Shown one piece after another: positions 8,133 to 15,182 of a stretch of DNA of 43,706 nt (within the stretch, counting starts at the first letter, position 1; every line of letters begins with the position of its first letter). Under the pieces are notes generated by a model. That model was not told where the DNA came from, ran no database searches, and worked only from the letters and a program-made list of their open reading frames with translations. The stretch is from NCBI GenBank assembly GCA_029865465.1, contig JAOUGW010000002.1, forward strand, positions 1-43,706. Reading direction: 5' to 3'. The position numbers and the translations under genes were made by a program. This stretch comes from Gammaproteobacteria bacterium. Lineage in GTDB: Bacteria; Pseudomonadota; Gammaproteobacteria; Steroidobacterales; Steroidobacteraceae.

Positions 8133-9463
8133 TGCGCAACATCCTGTTCGCCCTGTTCACGCTCGCGCCGCTGGCATCGAGCGCGGGCGCCGCGGAGCTG
8201 CCGGCCGTCGTGCACAAGCCGACCGCGGACGTGTATGCCCAGCCCAGGTTCGATGCGCCGAAGCTCGCGACCCTGCAGCGTGACACGGAGGTCAGGATTT
8301 CCGCGCAGCAGGGGCTGTGGTACCAGTTACTGCTGTCCGCCGGGGCGCCGGGCTTCGTGCGCGTCAATGACGTGCGCGTGGCCTATGCCGGAGCAGAGGA
8401 TGGCGAAGCCAACCTGCGTGTGCTGATGGGAGGCAAGGCCGGCAAGGGCCGCGTCACCGAGACCGCCGGCGTGCGCGGCATCGACGAGAGCGATCTGCGA
8501 TCCGCATCGCTCAACCAGGCGCAACTGGACGCGATGGTCGGTCATCGGGTCGATGGATCCGCGGCTGCCGCGTATGCCGCGGAGCAGGGCTGGCAGGCGA
8601 CACGCGTGGCGTATGCCGGGGAGGCCAGGGCCGCGAAGAAGTCCGGGAATCCGCCAGCGGAGCCCGCGGCTTCGAAGACGGAGCTGGCGAGATCCGTGGG
8701 TGGCCTGCTCGGTTCACTGGGGGTCAATGTCGGCACGAAGCTGGACACGGCCGCCAAGGTGGCGCCGAAGTCCGAGGACGAGCTGGCCGCGGAGGAAATC
8801 GCGCTCGGCCCGGAACTCGCAGGCCGAATTCTCGGCGCGCGCCCGTTGTGGAGCGATGAAGGCGCGCAGCAGCATGTCAACCTCGTCGGACGCTGGGTCG
8901 CGTCGCAGACTAGTCGTCCCGGGCTGCCATGGACCTTTGGCGTGATCGACACGCCCGAGGTCAACGCATTCGCTGCGCCGGGCGGCTTCATCCTGGTCAC
9001 GCGCGGCCTGTACCAGCTGTTGTCGTCGGACAGCGAGCTCGCGGCGGTGCTCGGGCACGAAATCAGTCATTGCGTGCAGCGCGATCACTACAACGTGATC
9101 CACAAGCAGGAAGTGACGGCCGCCGGCAAGGACCTGGCGATGCAGGACGTCAGCGCCGGCAACGACAGCGTCGCCGGCAGCTACGCGCGGCGTTACGCCG
9201 AGAAGCACGGCGCCGCCATCATGCTGACATCACTGGATCGCAACGCGGAGTATCGCGCGGACGAAGCCGCGGAATTCTATCTCGCCCGAGCCGGCATGAA
9301 TCCGCTGGCCTTATATGCAGTCCTGCAGAAACTCACCGCACTCGGCAGCGAGTCGGCGAGCCTGGCGCAGCTCTACAAGACGCACCCGCCGCTGGCTGGG
9401 CGGCTCGATCGCATCGATCAGCGCGGGCTTGGCGCGCTGGAAACCTACGCGACGCGCGAGTGA
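8132..9463 (+). CDS. Exported M48-family zinc metalloprotease with SH3-like domain
   Basis: A 443-residue protein with a signal peptide (cleavage probably after SSAGAA), an SH3-like domain (about 25-90) and a long linker. The M48 peptidase domain (about 215-440) has zinc motif H309-E-I-S-H313 and third ligand E373 in NAEYRADE, the BepA/Oma1-like arrangement. The catalytic set is complete, so it should cleave or quality-control envelope proteins in the periplasm. A linker segment (LRVLMGGKAGKGR ... SASLNQAQLDAMVGHRVDG) matches nothing I know. ATG 8132 follows GGGAGG. The track's GTG at 8129 is possible but less likely. It is translationally coupled to the CHASE2 sensor upstream. Confidence 0.88.
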   Translation: MRNILFALFTLAPLASSAGAAELPAVVHKPTADVYAQPRFDAPKLATLQRDTEVRISAQQGLWYQLLLSAGAPGFVRVNDVRVAYAGAEDGEANLRVLMGGKAGKGRVTETAGVRGIDESDLRSASLNQAQLDAMVGHRVDGSAAAAYAAEQGWQATRVAYAGEARAAKKSGNPPAEPAASKTELARSVGGLLGSLGVNVGTKLDTAAKVAPKSEDELAAEEIALGPELAGRILGARPLWSDEGAQQHVNLVGRWVASQTSRPGLPWTFGVIDTPEVNAFAAPGGFILVTRGLYQLLSSDSELAAVLGHEISHCVQRDHYNVIHKQEVTAAGKDLAMQDVSAGNDSVAGSYARRYAEKHGAAIMLTSLDRNAEYRADEAAEFYLARAGMNPLALYAVLQKLTALGSESASLAQLYKTHPPLAGRLDRIDQRGLGALETYATRE

Positions 9464-9536
9464 GCGCCGGGACGCATTCGGGTGCTGCGTCGCAGTCATG
9501 CAGGGCAGTGCAGCGGAGGCGGACGAGGAACGTTCG

Positions 9537-9662
9537 TCAGGCCGGTCGTGGCGGGGGCTCGTCCTTCTGCTGCTGACGGCGCTGCTGCTTCTCTTCGCGC
9601 TTCTTCTTCGCGGCCTCTTCGCGCTGCTTCTTCTGCTGCGAGTAATTCGGGGGTCTGGGCAT
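9537..9662 (-). CDS. Small basic protein, 41 aa (missed by the ORF track)
   Basis: A 41-residue ORF, too short for the track, on the minus strand: it begins MPRPPNYSQQKKQREEAAKK and ends QQKDEPPPRPA. It is very rich in Lys, Arg, Gln and Glu, has no hydrophobic segment and is probably helical. Similar short proteins starting MPKPPNY or MPRPPNY and continuing with Lys/Arg/Glu runs recur in proteobacterial genomes as conserved hypotheticals (from memory). GGAG sits six bases before ATG. The plus-strand reading of the same DNA gives an artificial poly-Leu peptide, which is only its antisense. Function unknown; a nucleic-acid or ribosome contact is conceivable from charge alone. Confidence 0.72.
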   Translation of the reverse strand: MPRPPNYSQQKKQREEAAKKKREEKQQRRQQQKDEPPPRPA

Positions 9663-9818
9663 GGAGTCTCCACTTGCAATCGTGACTATCGAGCAGGGTA
9701 ACGGTTGCACGGTCCGGGGAACAGTGGTGGCCGTGGCGGGGAGGCCGGGGACCGCCTGCGGATGCTAGGCTCTGGAGGGCGGACGAACCACTGCCCCTCC
9801 AGCGAGGATCAAGACAAC

Positions 9819-10922
9819 GTGTTCGACATCACTGCCTCCGTGCGGCTGCGTCCCTCCCCGTATTATGAAGCCACGCTGGCCGAGGGCGTCACCGGGTTCC
9901 AGCCGTATAACCGCATGCTCCTGCCCACGAGCTTCGGCGATCCGGAAGCGGAATACTGGCGCTTGATCAAGGGTGTCGTGCAATGGGACGTCGGCTGCGA
10001 GCGGCAGGTGCAGCTGACGGGGCCGGACGCCGGGCGGCTCGCGCAGATCCTGAGTCCTCGCGACCTGACCCGTTGCAGGGCAGGCCAGGGCAAGTACGTG
10101 CCGCTGTGCAACCACGCGGGCGTGCTGATCAATGACCCGGTCCTGCTCAAGCTCGACGAGGACCGTTACTGGCTGTCGATCGCGGATTCTGACATCTGGC
10201 TCTGGGCGCAGGCGATCGCCGCCGAGCGCCGGCTCGACGTCGAGATCAGCGAACCCGACGTCTCGCCATTGGCGGTACAGGGGCCACGAGGCGAGGACGT
10301 GGTCGCTGCGATCTTCGGTGACTGGGTACGCGAGCTGAAGTACTTCTGGTTCCGTGAGACTGCAATCGAGGGCATCCCGCTCGTGGTCGCACGCTCGGGC
10401 TGGTCGAAGCAGGGGGGATTCGAGCTGTACCTGATGGACGGAGCACGCGGCACGCAGCTGTGGAATATCGTCAAGGAAGCCGGCAGGCGCTGGGACATCG
10501 GCCCCGGCGCGCCCAACACCTGCGAGTGGGTGGAGAGCGGACTGCTGTCTTTCGGCGCCGACACCGATGACGCCACGAACCCTTACGAAGTGCGCCTGGG
10601 CAAGTACGTGGAATTACAGGTGCCGGACGAGGTGATCGGCATACAGGCGTTGCGCCGCATCCATGCCGCAGGTCCCCGGCGTCACCAGCTCGGCCTGGTG
10701 CTGCACGGGCACGAGCCGATCGCGCTGCGCTCGAGCTGGCACACGATCCGCAAGGGCAACGAGAACGTGGGTAGCCTCACCAACTGCATGTGGTCCTACC
10801 GTCTCAAGCGGAACATCGGCTATGCATTGATCTCGATGGCCTGCAACCCGGGCGACGCTGTTGAGGTCATTCACGAGGGGCGGCCGCTCGCCGGCGCCCT
10901 GACGGGGTTGCCGTTCCTCTAG
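9819..10922 (+). CDS. DmdA-like / GcvT-family THF-dependent demethylase
   Basis: A 367-residue aminomethyltransferase-fold protein. It resembles dimethylsulfoniopropionate demethylase DmdA (about 369 aa) more than true GcvT. Shared features as I remember them include YNRMLLPTSF, VVQWDVGCERQV, NDPVLLKLDE, ISIADSD-like LSIADSD, ARSGWSKQGG and WVESGLLSFG. The fold binds tetrahydrofolate and accepts a methyl or one-carbon group. No glycine-cleavage P or H genes lie beside it, so a stand-alone demethylase role is likely. The substrate (DMSP, a betaine or another methylated compound) cannot be read from sequence. GTG at 9819 (GAGGA upstream) gives the family length; the track's 9705 start adds a non-conserved extension. 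It converges on the MFS gene. Confidence 0.8.
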   Translation: MFDITASVRLRPSPYYEATLAEGVTGFQPYNRMLLPTSFGDPEAEYWRLIKGVVQWDVGCERQVQLTGPDAGRLAQILSPRDLTRCRAGQGKYVPLCNHAGVLINDPVLLKLDEDRYWLSIADSDIWLWAQAIAAERRLDVEISEPDVSPLAVQGPRGEDVVAAIFGDWVRELKYFWFRETAIEGIPLVVARSGWSKQGGFELYLMDGARGTQLWNIVKEAGRRWDIGPGAPNTCEWVESGLLSFGADTDDATNPYEVRLGKYVELQVPDEVIGIQALRRIHAAGPRRHQLGLVLHGHEPIALRSSWHTIRKGNENVGSLTNCMWSYRLKRNIGYALISMACNPGDAVEVIHEGRPLAGALTGLPFL

Positions 10923-10939
10923 CCTCCGGGTCAGTGCGC

Positions 10940-12244
10940 TCACGGCCTGCCGGTCGGCGGTTCCAGCGCGTCTGCAGGCACCGCGACCGGGTGCTTGCGG
11001 AAGATTGCAGTGATGCCGAACAGCATGATGGCGATTGCGCCCAGCAGCGCGTAGTTCTGCACGAAGCTCGTGTACTCGGACAGGCTGCCGAATGTCTTCG
11101 AGCCCGCGGAGTGGCCGAGGTTGGCCATCGACATGTAGACCGCGAACTGCGTGGCCGAGATGCGAGTGGAGCAGATGCTCATGGCCAGGGCGATGACGCA
11201 GACCATCGTGACAGGCTGCATCAGCACGTACGCCGACAGCATGAACAGCACGTAGGTGCTGTTGGTCCAGAGTTGCTGGGTTCCGGCCAGCAGGAATGCG
11301 TGTACGCAGACCACGCCGATGGTCAGCAGCAGCATGGTCCTGGCGCCGAAGCGGTCGATCAGCGGCCCGAGCGCGAGCGCCGCAAAGGCTCCGGTGAGCC
11401 CCATCACGGCCACGAGTTGTGACCACTGGGCCGTCGTGAACGAAAAGAGCTTTACGGCTGCGATCGGCATCAGGGCCTCGCCGTAGCCAGTGACCACTCC
11501 GTCGAAGAACATGATCAGCGATACGACGAGGCTGGTGCGTCCCCAGAGCACCGCGTTCAGGTCCTGCGCGACGCTCTTGAACGAGCTTGCGACACTGCGT
11601 TGACCCACGGCCTCGCCCTGTGTCCAGGGCAGCAGGCGCTCGCCCTCACGTTCCCGCACGAAGAAGAAAGCGATCAGGACCAGGCCCGCACCGGCCGCGG
11701 CGACCACTCCAGTGACGGCCAGGCCGTACTTGACGAGCAGGGTTCCCGAGAGCGCGGCCGTTACCGCCCACCCGACGGCCTTGCCACAGCTCATGAACGC
11801 ATTGATCCGGCCGTGCTCGGACTCGGGCACGAGATCGATCGCCATGCCGTCCACGGCCACGTCCTGGGTGGCCGTGAACGAATTGATGACGACACCGAGC
11901 GCCGTCAGCAGCCCGATCTGCGCCATGGGGTCGTCGATGACAGCCAGGCTCAGGAGGCTCAGCACAAGCCCGAACTGGGCGCCGAGTACCCACGGGCGGC
12001 GACTGCCCATCGGCCGGTAGGCGAATCGATCCATGAGCGGGCCGGTGACCAGCTTGAAAGCCCACGGCAGCACGATGATCGCAAGGTAGGAGGCGATGGC
12101 GCCGCTGCTGGCCCCCTGGCTCGCCAGCCAGGCCGGCATGGCGATGTGCAGGAGGCCCTTTGGAATGCCCTGCGCAAAGTAGAGCGCCGCGCCGCTTGCA
12201 TAGCGCACGGCCGGGCTCCTCGACATGTAGAGCGTCGACGCCAT
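10940..12244 (-). CDS. AmpG-like major facilitator permease
   Basis: A 434-residue inner-membrane protein with about 12 predicted transmembrane helices. It has the AmpG/PAT-type MFS start (SGAALYFAQGIPKGLLHIAMPAWL) and the ATQDVAVDG motif in the fourth-fifth helix region. AmpG imports anhydromuropeptides, and other members of this branch move peptides, acetyl-CoA or unknown solutes. I cannot assign a substrate. ATG 12244 is preceded by AGGGGGACAGAACC, so the longer 12307 start is rejected. It lies convergent to the DmdA-like gene with 17 bases between stops, so the two are not co-transcribed. A second, distinct AmpG-like permease lies at 39969-41270. Confidence 0.85.
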   Translation of the reverse strand: MASTLYMSRSPAVRYASGAALYFAQGIPKGLLHIAMPAWLASQGASSGAIASYLAIIVLPWAFKLVTGPLMDRFAYRPMGSRRPWVLGAQFGLVLSLLSLAVIDDPMAQIGLLTALGVVINSFTATQDVAVDGMAIDLVPESEHGRINAFMSCGKAVGWAVTAALSGTLLVKYGLAVTGVVAAAGAGLVLIAFFFVREREGERLLPWTQGEAVGQRSVASSFKSVAQDLNAVLWGRTSLVVSLIMFFDGVVTGYGEALMPIAAVKLFSFTTAQWSQLVAVMGLTGAFAALALGPLIDRFGARTMLLLTIGVVCVHAFLLAGTQQLWTNSTYVLFMLSAYVLMQPVTMVCVIALAMSICSTRISATQFAVYMSMANLGHSAGSKTFGSLSEYTSFVQNYALLGAIAIMLFGITAIFRKHPVAVPADALEPPTGRP

Positions 12245-12544
12245 GGTTCTGTCCCCCTGCCAGGCGACCGCTGTGCGGAAAGCGCCGGCCTGTCGTTCTT
12301 GTTGCACTCAGATTCTAGCGCGTCAGAACCATGCCGGAACATGGATGTCCGACCTCGCCCGGGACGATGCGGATTTCGATCCGGTCGCGACTGGCGCAAG
12401 GCCGGCCAGGCGCTACCCGGGCCGCATCTCCAGCCACGCCTTGTTCGAAGATCGGGCGAATGTCAGAGTCTTTGACTGCATCCAAGCCGGTGTTGCACGA
12501 TAGCCCCGGATCGATCGATACCAACATCAGCAGGGGAGATCAAT

Positions 12545-12913
12545 ATGAAGCGACTCACGGTAGTGCTGGCAGCCCTGGTGGGTTTATTCGTGCTCGCGAA
12601 TACCGCCGAAGCGACGGTCCTGCGGGTCGTCGTGGTTGAAACCAACGACGTGACCGCCTACATGGGGCAGTTGAACACTCTCAAAGCGAGCCTGCAGCGC
12701 CTCGGCAGCAAGTCGACGGTGCGGGCCTGGCGCGCGCGCTTTGCGGGCCCGAACGCGGGCTCGATCGTCGTTGCGGTCGAGTATGCCGACATGGCGACCT
12801 TCGCAGCGGAGGACTCCATGATCGCGAAGGACGCGGAATACCAGGCGACGCTCAAGAGCATGAGCCAGATGCGCAAGATCGTCTCGGACAGCCTGTACGA
12901 AGAGCTGAAATAG
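12545..12913 (+). CDS. Small exported protein, possibly ferredoxin-like dimeric barrel
   Basis: A 122-residue protein with a clear signal peptide (LTVVLAALVGLFVLANTAEA) and a mature domain of about 100 residues. The alternation LRVVVVETNDVTAYMGQLNTL, SIVVAVEYADMATFAAED and a final helix resembles NIPSNAP/antibiotic-monooxygenase-like dimeric alpha-beta barrels, but I cannot name the family with confidence. GGGGAG lies six bases before ATG. A weak sigma70-like pair (TTGACT at 12472, CACGAT at 12496, spacing 18) lies upstream. It appears monocistronic and converges on the amine dehydrogenase operon. The 300 bases between the MFS start and this gene hold no other ORF that I can support. Confidence 0.7.
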   Translation: MKRLTVVLAALVGLFVLANTAEATVLRVVVVETNDVTAYMGQLNTLKASLQRLGSKSTVRAWRARFAGPNAGSIVVAVEYADMATFAAEDSMIAKDAEYQATLKSMSQMRKIVSDSLYEELK

Positions 12914-13039
12914 CCGATGCGCGGCCGGTCGCCGTCGTCCGGCGGCAACTGGCGCCTGCCCGGACGGGGAAATGAACCAGAAGCCGGCTGCCGGCTCCGT
13001 GGACACGATCCCGAGTCGATTGCGCCCGGTCGGGCCTGG

Positions 13040-13462
13040 TCAACGCTGGGCGCCGGACGCGTAAGCGTCCGGCCAGAGCTGGTTGCGCAGCTTCTGCGGG
13101 TCTGCCAGCACGTTCGCGCGTGATCTGGCAACCTCCGCGCCGCGCAGAGGTTCGAAATTCTCTGGCAATGTGTCCCGGTTGTACTCGAGGAGCAGCCAGT
13201 TCAGGACGGCCGCCAGTTCGTCGTCGCTGAGTGGAGCCTGCGCCGCGCCAGGCACGCGGGCGATGTAGTCCCGCCCTTCGGCCGATGCCACGATGCGACC
13301 GAGTGGACCCGACAGCGACGGCACGTCGGGCGGAACGCCGCTGGCGTCCACAAGGTGACACCCGGCGCAGTGCATCAGGTAGTCAGACCGGGGATTCGCG
13401 AGCGAGGGCGCCGCCAGCGCCAGCAGCGAGCCGGCAACGAGTCCGGTGAGGAAGCGTCGCAA
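13040..13462 (-). CDS. Periplasmic monohaem cytochrome c of the amine dehydrogenase operon
   Basis: A 140-residue protein with a signal peptide (cleavage near PSLA-NP) and one haem c motif C32-A-G-C-H36. It lies seven bases after the light-chain gene, as the last gene of the operon. The inferred job is to take electrons from the TTQ enzyme, or relay them from a copper protein, towards the terminal oxidase. After the haem motif the protein contains no methionine and no histidine, so the usual distal haem ligand is missing. The start appears to be TTG at 13462, giving a normal signal peptide; no in-frame ATG or GTG fits. VARSRANVLADPQKLRNQL near the C-terminus is charged and of unknown purpose. 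Confidence 0.83.
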   Translation of the reverse strand: MRRFLTGLVAGSLLALAAPSLANPRSDYLMHCAGCHLVDASGVPPDVPSLSGPLGRIVASAEGRDYIARVPGAAQAPLSDDELAAVLNWLLLEYNRDTLPENFEPLRGAEVARSRANVLADPQKLRNQLWPDAYASGAQR

Positions 13463-13469
13463 GACGGGA

Positions 13470-14012
13470 TCACCCTTGGCCGCCAGCCTCGCCGAGCACG
13501 ATCCCGACGGTGCAGTGATACGCGCGGCTTTCGGTGCCGAAGCACCAGATCACGCTGCTGCTCTTGCTCGGGTAATACACCGGCCGTGCCCGCTCGGTAT
13601 TGTGGCAGTGACAGCGATTGCAGAATGCCTTGCCGCAGCAGTCGTTGTAGGAAATCAGGTAGTCTCGGTCATCCACCGGATTGCGACAGGTGCCGACCCA
13701 GGTGATGGGCGACGGCTCGGCGCCGGGCGGGCAGGAAGTGTGCGTGCCGCCGCAGCAGCTGCACAACGTGCCGCTCAGCGCGCAATAACGCCAGTAGTCG
13801 CAGCTCTGCGGGTCACCGAGCTCGGCGACTGATTCCGCGGCGAAGGCCCGCACGACCGGCAACAGGGGCAGCACCGCCGCGCCTGTCAGCACCGTGCCCA
13901 GCCGGGCCAGGAAACTGCGGCGTGAAGTCGTCCTGGCCAGCTTGCGGCTGCCTTCTCTGGTCTTGCGATCCAGCCATTGCCAGGTTCCATCGACGATCTT
14001 CGAGTTCTTCAT
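13470..14012 (-). CDS. aauA: TTQ amine dehydrogenase light (beta) chain, aromatic-amine-dehydrogenase-like
   Basis: A 180-residue catalytic subunit carrying tryptophan tryptophylquinone. A long N-terminal leader with SRRSFLARLG (Tat-like twin arginine) precedes a hydrophobic stretch. The two TTQ tryptophans are W105 (SPITWVG) and W156 (VIWCFG), and the catalytic aspartate is D124 (YNDCC), with the family's spacing. The mature part has 14 cysteines. As I recall, methylamine dehydrogenase light chains have 12 and aromatic amine dehydrogenase has the two extra, in the same CSCCGG and CxRCxC places. LCSCCGG, PPG-x2-PSPI and DYLISY also favour the aromatic amine enzyme. It starts by ATGA overlap with the D gene. 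The expected reaction is primary amine to aldehyde plus ammonia in the periplasm. Confidence 0.87.
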   Translation of the reverse strand: MKNSKIVDGTWQWLDRKTREGSRKLARTTSRRSFLARLGTVLTGAAVLPLLPVVRAFAAESVAELGDPQSCDYWRYCALSGTLCSCCGGTHTSCPPGAEPSPITWVGTCRNPVDDRDYLISYNDCCGKAFCNRCHCHNTERARPVYYPSKSSSVIWCFGTESRAYHCTVGIVLGEAGGQG

Positions 14013-14638
14013 GTTGGCTGTCCCTTGAGGGCGGCTTCCTCCTGGCGGTCCGCGATTCCAGCAAACTCCTGCAGCGACCGGATGCCAGACCGCATCGATT
14101 CCACCAGGCTTTCGAGGTGTTCCCGCGTGTTCACGAGGCCCTTGCTCTTCAATACGCCGTCGCCGCCGATCAGGATGGCGAACGGGAGCTTGCTGACCGC
14201 GTAGCTCAGGCCGAGCGCCTGCGATACGACGTAAGGATACGCGTCGATGCGCAGATCGCGGACGTAGGCCCGGTGCTGCTCGAGCTTGTCGCCGTCGCTC
14301 GCGAATACCAGCCGCAGGCGCTCGGCCTGCGCCATGGACAGTGCCGTCGGCACGAGTGCCTTGCAGACCGGACAGGTCGGCGAAACCCACAGCACCAGTG
14401 TCGCGCGCCCGTCCGGGCCCGGTCCGCCCACGCTCACCTCCGCGCCGCTCAGGTCGCGATAGGCGGCTGGCTGAGTGCGTTCGCCGACCTTCGGCCCGGT
14501 CGTTGGCATCAGCGCTCCGGCCGGCGATACCCGCTCGTGCAGCACGCCAACCTGCCGCGCCAGCGCCAGCACGACCAGCGCCAGCACGATGACGACGCAC
14601 CAGAGCACGGCGTTGGATATCAGCAACGCGTCAGTCAC
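14009..14638 (-). CDS. aauD: MauD/AauD-type thioredoxin-like maturation protein
   Basis: A 209-residue protein with an N-terminal membrane helix (about 8-28) and a periplasmic thioredoxin-like domain containing C89-P-V-C92 in SPTCPVCK. MauD/AauD is needed for correct light-chain folding, presumably by forming or shuffling its many disulfides. The start is GTG at 14638, which overlaps the E-gene stop by eight bases. The stop overlaps the light-chain start by four (ATGA). The length matches the roughly 200-residue family norm. The cis-proline region KLPFAILIGGDG is present. It is expected to work with the E gene product on the light chain while the latter is in the periplasm. Confidence 0.88.
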   Translation of the reverse strand: MTDALLISNAVLWCVVIVLALVVLALARQVGVLHERVSPAGALMPTTGPKVGERTQPAAYRDLSGAEVSVGGPGPDGRATLVLWVSPTCPVCKALVPTALSMAQAERLRLVFASDGDKLEQHRAYVRDLRIDAYPYVVSQALGLSYAVSKLPFAILIGGDGVLKSKGLVNTREHLESLVESMRSGIRSLQEFAGIADRQEEAALKGQPT

Positions 14639-15182
14639 GCAGCCTTCTCCACGACGAGATCGCCGCGCCGTTGCGCAGCAACTGGGAGACCCCGGCGTGC
14701 AGCAAGCCGCAAGCCGCCAGGGCCAGGGCGAGCGTGAGCCAGTCGTAGCGACCGAGCTCACGGCTTGCCGCCGGCAACGTTGCGAGCACAGCCAGGGCGC
14801 CGAGTAACAGGTTGCGTGCCACCAGCCACCAGGACAGTGGCTGGTCCTCGCCCGCTGCGCCGCCGAACCCGCAGCCGCAGCTGATGTGGACACGACCACG
14901 CCAAAGGTTGATCGCAATGGCGCAGGCATAGAGAGCCAGCAATCCTGCGGTGAGGACCGCAACGGTATCGATTTCGTGTCCCGTGAGCCAGGCGAGGCCC
15001 AGCGAGGCCTCGAGCACCGGGATCAGCGCTGCCGTGGGACGCAGTAACGAGCCGGGCAGCAACCGGTAATCGCCCAGTGCGGCAATGAACCTTTCCCGCG
15101 CGGCGACCTTGTGCCATGCCGAAAGCAGCAGCAACAGTGCGCACGCGACCGCGATCACGAGCCTGAACAAAGGATCAATCAT
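14631..15182 (-). CDS. aauE: MauE/AauE-type membrane maturation protein
   Basis: A 183-residue polytopic inner-membrane protein with about four or five hydrophobic segments and a conserved-looking HISCGCGFGG loop (C102, C104). MauE/AauE is required with MauD for light-chain stability. By fold class it resembles DoxX/VKOR-like redox membrane proteins, and a redox exchange between its cysteines and the CPVC of the D protein is a reasonable inference. ATG 15182 overlaps the heavy-chain stop by eight bases, so translation is coupled. The order B-E-D-A is the one reported for both mau and aau operons. Confidence 0.87.
   Translation of the reverse strand: MIDPLFRLVIAVACALLLLLSAWHKVAARERFIAALGDYRLLPGSLLRPTAALIPVLEASLGLAWLTGHEIDTVAVLTAGLLALYACAIAINLWRGRVHISCGCGFGGAAGEDQPLSWWLVARNLLLGALAVLATLPAASRELGRYDWLTLALALAACGLLHAGVSQLLRNGAAISSWRRLRD

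Noticed and set aside
9498-9701. Leu-rich plus-strand peptide that looks like a membrane segment
   Set aside because: It is the reverse reading of the Lys/Arg/Gln codons of the 41-aa minus-strand gene.
12329-12344. CCATG-CCGGAA-CATGG inverted repeat upstream of the first AmpG-like permease
   Set aside because: Arms of only five bases in GC-rich DNA; expected by chance.
12982-12996. AGCCGG-CTG-CCGGCT hairpin between convergent genes
   Set aside because: No T run on either strand; too short to call a terminator.
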